This document shows, in pieces, positions 33,417 to 38,368 of a stretch of DNA of 38,368 bases; position 1 is the first letter of the stretch; each line of letters begins with the position of its first letter. A model generated the notes under the pieces. That model made no database searches, was not told where the DNA came from, and saw only the letters and a list, made by a program, of their open reading frames with translations. Source of the DNA: an uncultured Lentibacter sp. (GTDB taxonomy: Bacteria; Pseudomonadota; Alphaproteobacteria; Rhodobacterales; Rhodobacteraceae); contig NZ_CAKZKL010000049.1 in assembly GCF_937123735.1 (NCBI RefSeq), forward strand, positions 1 through 38,368, written 5' to 3'. Made by a program: the position numbers and the translations under genes.

Positions 33417-34304
33417 ATGAAAATTGCAACTGCCGCCTACCCTGTGAGCTGGTGCCCGACTTGGGAAATTTACGCCCAGAAGCAACGCGACTGGGTTCAG
33501 CTGGCGGCCTCCAATGGCGCGGATTTGCTGGTCTTTCCTGAATATGCTGCGATGGAGCTGGCTGCGCAGGCTGGCGAGGCGGCCGCGGGCGACATTCAGG
33601 GCTCGATTGATGCGGTGAGTGCGCGCGTGCCAAAGCTGAACACGCTCTTCGGAGATCTGGCCAAAGAATTCTCACTGCATATTCTTGCGCCCTCTGCTCC
33701 GGTGCGCGAGGCGGAGCGCACCGTGAACCGCGCGACCCTGTTTACGCCTACAGGCGCGGCGGGCCATCAGGACAAGCAGATCATGACCCGCTTTGAGCGC
33801 GAGGATTGGGGTATTTCCAGTGGGGGGCCACTCAAGATTTTTGAGACCACTCTGGGCAAAATCGGTGTGCTGATCTGCTATGACAGCGAATTTCCCTTGC
33901 TGGCGCGGGCCTTGGTTGAAGCCGGGGCCGAGATTATCCTTGTGCCCTCCTGCACCGAAGCGCTGGAAGGCTATTGGCGCGTGCGGGTCGGCGCGATGGC
34001 GCGTGCGCTTGAAGGGCAGTGTGTGACGGTGATGGCCAGCCTGATCGGAACAGAGCCGCGGCTCTTTGGCGTGGAAAGCAACACCGGCATGGGCGGCATT
34101 TTTGCGCCGATGGATGAAGGCTTTCCGCCCACGGGTGTGATGGCCGAAGGCAGCCTCAACAAGGCCGGCTGGACCTATGCCACGCTTGATGCGGCCAAGA
34201 TCGGCCATATCCGCGCGGATGGCCATGTTCTGGGTGTGCAGCACTGGAGCGAGCAGCCCGCCCGAGCAGGCGAAATCATAATCGAGCCGCTCCGAGCAAA
34301 ATAG
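33417..34304 (+). CDS. Carbon-nitrogen hydrolase (nitrilase superfamily)
   Basis: A 295-residue nitrilase-superfamily amidohydrolase from ATG 33417, which has AAGGA ten bases upstream (the open frame to 33288 is not family-like). The catalytic triad is Glu42 (FPEYAAME), Lys120 (DKQIMTRFE) and Cys154 (LICYDSEFP). The family hydrolyses amides, nitriles or carbamoyl groups by a cysteine thioester; the residues around the cysteine (CYDSEFP) resemble amidases and omega-amidases rather than true nitrilases. It is cytoplasmic. It is divergent from the acyl-CoA synthetase and could act on a related compound, but this is only positional inference. The substrate is unknown. Confidence 0.9.
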   Translation: MKIATAAYPVSWCPTWEIYAQKQRDWVQLAASNGADLLVFPEYAAMELAAQAGEAAAGDIQGSIDAVSARVPKLNTLFGDLAKEFSLHILAPSAPVREAERTVNRATLFTPTGAAGHQDKQIMTRFEREDWGISSGGPLKIFETTLGKIGVLICYDSEFPLLARALVEAGAEIILVPSCTEALEGYWRVRVGAMARALEGQCVTVMASLIGTEPRLFGVESNTGMGGIFAPMDEGFPPTGVMAEGSLNKAGWTYATLDAAKIGHIRADGHVLGVQHWSEQPARAGEIIIEPLRAK

Positions 34305-34400
34305 CCGTGAACGTCCTGCTGTTGGCGACTGCCTTGGGCGAACCAGCCAATAGGCCCGTGATTACCGCGCCTCACCGCGGTGCGGCGAGAAAAGCCCAGC

Positions 34401-35162
34401 CTAATTTACCCTTGCATAGCCAATGTCTGTCACAAAGAGGCGGTCAGACGTTAGCTTCGGGCTGATCCTGCCATGACGATACAGCCCCGTTTTGAAGAAA
34501 ACGGTGCCCCCGTCCTGCACCAGCACAGGCTCGGAATGCACAGGCTTGCCATCTACGTAGATCGTCACGCCCGCACGCGCCTTATCGGTGTTGATGTCAA
34601 CCGCAAGCTCCACCCAGCGTCCCTCGAAATCCTGCCGCGTAAAGCCGCCGAGACGGCGTATGTGATGCTGGTGATGACTTTTGAGGATACGGGCTGAAAG
34701 ATGCCCGCTCTTGTCGAAGAAGATCATGACATAGGGCCCGCATTTGCAGTGTTTGGTATCCCACTGATGAACCTGAAAGATTGTCGTTTTGGGTGAAGTT
34801 GCATATCCCTTGGCCATACTCACATCAGCCTTGAAGATGTAGCGGCTGCCCTGCTGGAACTTCTGACTCTGGATTTCGGCGCGTTCAGAATGAGGGATGT
34901 TCTTGTTCGAATAGCCTGCGCCCCTGTCAGTGGGGCAATTGCCAACATCGCCATGATGCATGGTAAACACATATGTGCCGCGCTTCTTTTTCATCGAATG
35001 CGCTCCTGGATGCCCACCACAGGACGTCTTCAGGTTCAACCTTTTGAACTTCAATGAAAACGCGTCCGCGGGAACGTTGGTTGGCATCTTGTTCTCAGAT
35101 GCCAAAGACACAGGCGCCGCCAATACAAGCCAAACAAGCGCAACAAGTTGAACCCTAAACAT
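34401..35162 (-). CDS. Secreted polysaccharide-lyase-like protein (PF14099-type jelly roll)
   Basis: The 253-residue product starts at ATG 35162 with a signal peptide (MFRVQLVALVWLVLAAPVSLA) and a GGGGGG run upstream. The body shows blocks typical of the heparin-lyase-I-like jelly-roll family: HSERAEIQ, YIFKADVSM, TTIFQVHQW, VELAVDINTD and FKTGLYRHG, that is, beta-strand-rich sequence with the conserved His and Glu/Arg. Four cysteines (TSCGG, GNCP, HCKC) and a His-rich stretch (SHHQHHIRR) are unusual. It probably cleaves or binds an acidic polysaccharide outside the cell. The base composition is visibly lower in GC and the codon choice looks different from neighbours, suggesting acquisition. 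No partner polysaccharide genes are near, so its target is unknown. Confidence 0.7.
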   Translation of the reverse strand: MFRVQLVALVWLVLAAPVSLASENKMPTNVPADAFSLKFKRLNLKTSCGGHPGAHSMKKKRGTYVFTMHHGDVGNCPTDRGAGYSNKNIPHSERAEIQSQKFQQGSRYIFKADVSMAKGYATSPKTTIFQVHQWDTKHCKCGPYVMIFFDKSGHLSARILKSHHQHHIRRLGGFTRQDFEGRWVELAVDINTDKARAGVTIYVDGKPVHSEPVLVQDGGTVFFKTGLYRHGRISPKLTSDRLFVTDIGYARVN

Positions 35163-35513
35163 TCCGTGCCCCCCTAAAAACTGTAACCAAGGCAAAAATA
35201 TATGAGTGGCACTTCAGCTTCAACCTCTCACCAGCCTTCAGCACTTTAAGGGCGGCGCGGATACCACGCTAAGAACCGGCCCTATAGGTTTCGGCCGTAA
35301 ATCCGCATACAGGCGCTACACGTTATCCGCCTGACTTTGTGCCCGCGCTGCACTGCGCGAGCATTAGGTCTGCGGCACTAAGCCGAACGGCCCACGCGTG
35401 CGCGCAAAACCATTATCGAGAGGCTTATCGCAGAAAAGCCTTGAAAAACCTGCTCGATAGGCGCATTTAAGCCGCGCTTGCCAAGGGTGGCTTGCGAAAC
35501 TCTAGGAGAGACC
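35163..35513. other. Intergenic region between the lyase-like gene and infA
   Basis: No gene is supported in this 351-base gap. The side next to the lyase-like gene is AT-rich; the part near infA is GC-rich. A TTGAAA at 35441 is followed 17 bases later by CATTTA, a weak candidate infA promoter. No repeats of note. Confidence 0.5.
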
Positions 35514-35732
35514 ATGGCCAAGGAAGAACTGCTCGAATTCCCCGGTGTCGTAAAGGAACTCCTGCCGAATGCGACATTCCTGGTCGAGCTGGAAAACGGC
35601 CATACGATCATCGCACATACGGCAGGCAAGATGCGCAAGAATCGCATCCGCGTTCTGGCTGGCGACAAAGTCCAGGTGGAAATGACCCCCTATGATCTGA
35701 CGAAGGGTCGGATCAACTACCGCTTTAAGTAG
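35514..35732 (+). CDS. infA: Translation initiation factor IF-1
   Basis: A complete 72-residue IF-1: [13 protein letters not shown] at the start, then [27 protein letters not shown] and [18 protein letters not shown], which are the conserved parts of its OB fold. It occupies the ribosomal A site during initiation. TAGGAGAG lies about seven bases upstream of the ATG. It is the first gene of a block with maf, an RNase E/G gene and yacG, which is a common order in Rhodobacteraceae. Two hairpins follow immediately after the stop. Confidence 0.98.
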   Translation: MAKEELLEFPGVVKELLPNATFLVELENGHTIIAHTAGKMRKNRIRVLAGDKVQVEMTPYDLTKGRINYRFK

Positions 35733-35786
35733 CGCGAAGCTTTGCTTCGCGCAGCGTGGGAAAGCGTTTTGTACTTTGCAAAACGC
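35732..35786 (+). repeat. Two hairpins between infA and maf
   Basis: GCGCGAAGC-TTT-GCTTCGCGC (35732-35752, perfect 9-base-pair stem starting in the infA stop codon) is followed by GCGTTTTG and CAAAACGC around a 7-base loop (35764-35786). Neither has a clean T-run, so they look like attenuating or mRNA-protecting structures that may let infA be expressed more highly than maf. Confidence 0.6.
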
Positions 35787-35815
35787 GGCCAGCGCCCCTA
35801 GCAGGTTGAGTGCCC

Positions 35816-36406
35816 ATGACTGAAAAAAGCCCCACACTTATTCTTGGCTCAGGTAGCCCGCGCCGGAAGGAGCTTCTGGCGCAGATTGGCGTTATGGCCG
35901 ATGATATCCGCCCGCCCGACATTGACGAAACACCGCTCAAGACCGAGCTGCCCCGCCCCTATTGTGCGCGGATGGCGCGCGAGAAGGCGCTGGCCGTGGC
36001 GGCTGCGCCAGAGGAGATCGTGCTCTGCGCGGATACCACGGTGGCGCTCGGGCGGCGTATCTTGGGAAAACCCGAGGACGCTGGCGAGGCGGAGCGTTTC
36101 TTGCGCGCGCTTTCGGGGCGCCGCCACCGTGTGATTACAGCCGTGGCTGTGAAAAAAGGCGCACGCCTCTGGGAGCGTGATGTGGTGACAGCCGTCAAGA
36201 TGAAGCGGCTCTCGGACGCCGATATCGCCGGTTATATCGCCACAGGCGACTGGCAGGGCAAGGCAGGCGGCTATGGCATCCAAGGGCCAGCTGGCGCGCT
36301 GATCCCGTGGATTTCGGGCTCGTTCACTGCCGTTGTCGGGCTTCCGCTCGCGGAAACGGCTGGGCTGTTGCAAGCAGCGGGCTACCCGCTTTGGAGGGCA
36401 TCATGA
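35816..36406 (+). CDS. maf: Maf-family nucleotide pyrophosphatase
   Basis: A 196-residue Maf protein starting at ATG 35816 (a GTG at 35810 is in frame). Motifs are [18 protein letters not shown] at the N-terminus, [15 protein letters not shown] in the middle, and [13 protein letters not shown] near the C-terminus. Members hydrolyse dTTP, UTP or modified nucleotides to the monophosphate and pyrophosphate, removing non-canonical nucleotides and affecting septation. The stop overlaps the RNase E/G start (ATGA). Its place in the infA-maf-rng-yacG run is typical. Confidence 0.95.
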   Translation: MTEKSPTLILGSGSPRRKELLAQIGVMADDIRPPDIDETPLKTELPRPYCARMAREKALAVAAAPEEIVLCADTTVALGRRILGKPEDAGEAERFLRALSGRRHRVITAVAVKKGARLWERDVVTAVKMKRLSDADIAGYIATGDWQGKAGGYGIQGPAGALIPWISGSFTAVVGLPLAETAGLLQAAGYPLWRAS

Positions 36407-37437
36407 AGGGCCGTCAGATTATCCTTGACCACCTCGGCACACGCGAGGCCGCAGCGCTGATGGTGGACGGGCAGTTACATGACCTGCTCATCGACGCAGA
36501 TGCGCCCCGCCCCGGCACGATCTACCGCGCGCGCGCGATGAAGCCTGTGAAGGGCCAGGGCGGGATGTTTCTTGAAACCCCCGATGGCAACGCCTTCCTT
36601 AAGCAGGTGAAAGGCATCGCCCCCGGCGAGATGCTCACCGTGCAGCTCACGGGCTATGCCGAAGAGGGCAAGGCGCTGCCTGTCACGGCCAAGCTACTGT
36701 TCAAATCGCGTTACGCAATTGTCACCCCCGATGCGCCGGGGCTCAACATCTCGCGCCAGATCCGGGATGACGACCGCCGCGATGCGCTGATGCTGATTGC
36801 CAAAGACGAAATGGCCGGGCTTGAGATGGGCCTGATCTTGCGCTCGTCTTGCGAGAAGGCGTCCGACGAGGACATCGCCGAGGATTTGCGCGCCATGGTC
36901 GATCTGGCCCAAACCGTGCTTGCAGATGCAGGGGACACGCCCGAGACCCTCACAGAGGGCGACGGCCCACATGTGCTGGCCTGGCGTGACTGGATCGAAC
37001 CGGCTGATGTTGTCACCGAGGCGGGCAGCTTTGCCAGCCACGGCGTGCTGGAGGCGATTGATGCGCTCAAAGAGGTCCATGTGCGCCTCGCAGGCGGGGC
37101 TTCGCTCTACATCGAGCCGACCCGCGCGCTTGTGGCTGTGGATGTGAACACAGGCGCAGACAGCTCTTTCGCCGCAGGCACACGGGCGAACTTTGCCTGC
37201 GCAAAAGACCTGCCCCGCCAGCTGCGCCTGCGCGGCCTCGGCGGGCAGATCACGATTGATCTTGCCCCCATGCCCAAAAAAGACCGTCGCGGCTTTGAGG
37301 CCTCTTTGCGCGCCGCTCTGAAGGCGGACGGGATTGACACGGTTCTGGCAGGCTTCACACCGCTGGGGCACTATGAGTTGCAACGCAAACGCGCGCGCCT
37401 GCCCCTGGCGGAGCTGCTCACGGAGGTCACTGCATGA
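36403..37437 (+). CDS. Ribonuclease E/G family protein, short form
   Basis: A 344-residue RNase E/G-type protein. The catalytic Asp pair appears as Asp247 in [10 protein letters not shown] and Asp286 in [10 protein letters not shown], with the upstream [16 protein letters not shown] and MFLETP parts resembling the S1-like region. Full RNase G is about 490 residues and RNase E much longer; this form stops right after the DNase-I-like domain and lacks the zinc-link CPxC motif, so it may be a monomer with reduced or different activity. The start overlaps the maf stop by four bases (ATGA) and the stop overlaps yacG likewise. It probably processes rRNA or mRNA, but a separate full-length RNase E should exist elsewhere in the genome. 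Confidence 0.88.
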   Translation: MKGRQIILDHLGTREAAALMVDGQLHDLLIDADAPRPGTIYRARAMKPVKGQGGMFLETPDGNAFLKQVKGIAPGEMLTVQLTGYAEEGKALPVTAKLLFKSRYAIVTPDAPGLNISRQIRDDDRRDALMLIAKDEMAGLEMGLILRSSCEKASDEDIAEDLRAMVDLAQTVLADAGDTPETLTEGDGPHVLAWRDWIEPADVVTEAGSFASHGVLEAIDALKEVHVRLAGGASLYIEPTRALVAVDVNTGADSSFAAGTRANFACAKDLPRQLRLRGLGGQITIDLAPMPKKDRRGFEASLRAALKADGIDTVLAGFTPLGHYELQRKRARLPLAELLTEVTA

Positions 37438-37616
37438 GCTGCCCAATCTGCTCTGATGAAACCGATGCGCGCTACAAGCCCTTCTGCTCGCGCCGCTGCG
37501 CCGACATCGACCTCGCCAAATGGTTGGGCGGGGGCTATGCGATCCCGTCCAATGACCCGGAAGACGCAGAAGAGCTTCTTGAAGAGCTTGAAAACCATGT
37601 TCCAAAGCCACACTGA
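37434..37616 (+). CDS. yacG: DNA gyrase inhibitor YacG
   Basis: A 60-residue zinc-binding protein with Cys3, Cys6, Cys18 and Cys22 (CPIC ... FCSRRC), followed by DIDLAKWLGGGYAIP, the YacG signature. It binds the GyrB subunit and inhibits gyrase. It shares four bases with the RNase E/G gene (ATGA). The acidic tail (EDAEELLEELEN) is typical. Confidence 0.95.
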   Translation: MSCPICSDETDARYKPFCSRRCADIDLAKWLGGGYAIPSNDPEDAEELLEELENHVPKPH

Positions 37617-37636
37617 TTTTTTGCGTAAAAAGGCTC

Positions 37637-37665
37637 TGGACACCGCCCCTCCCCTCGCCTAGAAC
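37637..37665 (+). promoter_or_regulatory. Likely tRNA-Phe promoter
   Basis: TGGACA (37637-37642) and TAGAAC (37660-37665) are separated by exactly 17 bases. The first matches the -35 consensus at five of six positions, the second the -10 at four of six. Transcription would start near 37672, about 28 bases before the tRNA. Confidence 0.55.
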
Positions 37666-37699
37666 GCCGCTACCCAGAATGCTCGCGCATTCATCCCGT

Positions 37700-37774
37700 G
37701 CCCGGGTAGCTCAGGGGTAGAGCAGTGGATTGAAAATCCTCGTGTCGGTGGTTCGATTCCGCCCCTGGGCACCA
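37700..37774 (+). tRNA. tRNA-Phe (anticodon GAA), CCA encoded
   Basis: Acceptor arm GCCCGGG pairs with CCTGGGC (one G-T), followed by A and CCA at 37771-37774. The D arm contains GCTCAGGGGTAGAGC, the anticodon loop TTGAAAA gives GAA at positions 34-36, and the T arm contains GGTTCGATTCC. The anticodon stem has one T-T mismatch near its base. The sequence otherwise matches bacterial tRNA-Phe closely. Confidence 0.96.
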
Positions 37775-38070
37775 CTTTTACCAACAATATCAATGACTTA
37801 GCCAAGCGCAATGCGCGCTAAAGTTGTGTAATTCAAAAACACACCTTAAACACACTTTTTGCCGTGTTGCTGACTATTTTGACTGCGGATTCGCTGTGTT
37901 GAACACAGTGTTGGGTGTGGCTATGTTGCGGACACTGTGTTGGCAGATTTTTTTGGGCGGACGTGGTTTGGGACACGATTGGTGTAGTTACCAACACCGT
38001 GGGTGTTAGGAGGCCCCACACACCGACGTGGCCAATTTCAGTACTAAAAATATGACGAGTCGATCTAATG
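37775..38070. other. AT-richer region after tRNA-Phe with GTGTTG repeats
   Basis: No gene is supported. TGTTG occurs repeatedly (37865, 37896, 37909, 37924, 37938), and there are small palindromes: CTGTGTTGAACACAG (37894-37908) and AACACC-GTG-GGTGTT (37993-38007). Composition changes sharply from the GC-rich genes before the tRNA. Confidence 0.6.
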
Positions 38071-38355
38071 CTAGACTACGAGATCGCCTGTTATGGGCAT
38101 CGTGTGACGATCTACATCATTGTATTCTTGCAAGAGAGGTCTTTGGCTGTCTAACCAATTTACCCCACGTTTGATATTTTCGTCTAGCATTTCGCTGTCT
38201 CTAACAACTATGGCAACAACTTCCTCTTTAGTCCGCATTAGACGGTGGTCACCATCAGCGAACGCTTGAGCGTGCCAGTCTTGGATATTTTGCAAGAATT
38301 CATCAAAACATTCAGGCTTGGGTTTGAAACGAACAATCGATAGTTTTTTTGGCAT
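38071..38355 (-). CDS. Small protein of unknown function, possible ferredoxin-like fold
   Basis: A 94-residue protein starting at ATG 38355 with AAGGAGT eight bases upstream. It is rich in Asp, Glu and Arg and has no signal peptide or membrane helix. The layout, with an initial beta strand KKLSIVRFKPKPE, an amphipathic helix (FDEFLQNIQDWHAQ), then EEVVAIVVRD and another helix, resembles the dimeric alpha-beta barrel (antibiotic-monooxygenase-like) plan, but I recognise no specific family and would not assign a reaction. Base composition is AT-rich compared with the rest of the window. It sits just past tRNA-Phe, a usual site for integrated DNA, so it may belong to an island extending beyond the window. 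Confidence 0.7.
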   Translation of the reverse strand: MPKKLSIVRFKPKPECFDEFLQNIQDWHAQAFADGDHRLMRTKEEVVAIVVRDSEMLDENIKRGVNWLDSQRPLLQEYNDVDRHTMPITGDLVV

Positions 38356-38368
38356 TTTTCAACTCCTT

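Noticed and set aside
35378..35668. 96-codon minus-strand frame before and over infA
   Set aside because: Mostly antisense to infA, rich in Ser and Arg, with no ribosome binding site.

Overview
The window looks like a chromosomal segment of a GC-rich alphaproteobacterium of the Rhodobacteraceae (Roseobacter-like). The support is the gene content and order: ChvG/ChvI next to a short HprK, RapZ, an EIIA and HPr, with pckA divergent; an ethylmalonyl-CoA pathway (2S)-methylsuccinyl-CoA dehydrogenase; an infA-maf-RNase E/G-yacG block; and dispersed intergenic hairpin repeats of a kind I associate with this family. No prophage, transposase, CRISPR array or plasmid replication gene is visible.

Layout. 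The left edge (1-173, minus) is the first 57 codons of dnaG. It is followed by a small secreted protein of unknown function, a Sir2-type deacylase (cobB, plus), a periplasmic PCu(A)C copper chaperone with a DUF2946-like neighbour, and rpmB. Positions 3104-6795 hold two one-base-overlapping ABC exporter half-transporters. Then comes a compact MarR regulator - MFS transporter - 41-residue membrane protein operon (7174-8941), with a near-perfect palindrome just ahead of its start. Positions 9052-13800 (minus) carry an M48 membrane protease coupled to a DUF898/YjgN membrane protein, and parC. Next are an SH3-domain envelope protein, an SDR oxidoreductase overlapping tail-to-tail with an EamA exporter, a two-helix HIG1-like protein, a PduO-type cobalamin adenosyltransferase and etfBA.

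The central regulatory block (19256-26692) contains an acyltransferase, the HPr - EIIA - RapZ - HprK phosphorelay, the ChvG-ChvI two-component system and divergent pckA. Downstream are a TSUP permease, mcd, a sulfatase-superfamily hydrolase, a long acyl-CoA synthetase, a nitrilase-family amidohydrolase and a secreted polysaccharide-lyase-like protein. The infA-maf-rng-yacG block and tRNA-Phe follow. Past tRNA-Phe the sequence becomes visibly AT-richer and holds one unrecognised small gene, which suggests an island boundary.

How the parts fit. Mcd passes electrons to ETF. The ethylmalonyl-CoA pathway also needs B12-dependent mutases, which the adenosyltransferase would serve, and its C4 products enter gluconeogenesis through PckA. 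The ChvIG/HprK/HPr cluster beside pckA is a plausible sensor of carbon and envelope state. This linkage is inference from gene identity and position. I see no wholly new multi-gene system. The best leads are regulatory DNA elements (the marR palindrome, TTGCGCT repeats between chvI and pckA, the inverted repeat ahead of mcd), the coupled 41-residue protein, the altered RapZ P-loop, the lyase-like gene and the region after tRNA-Phe.
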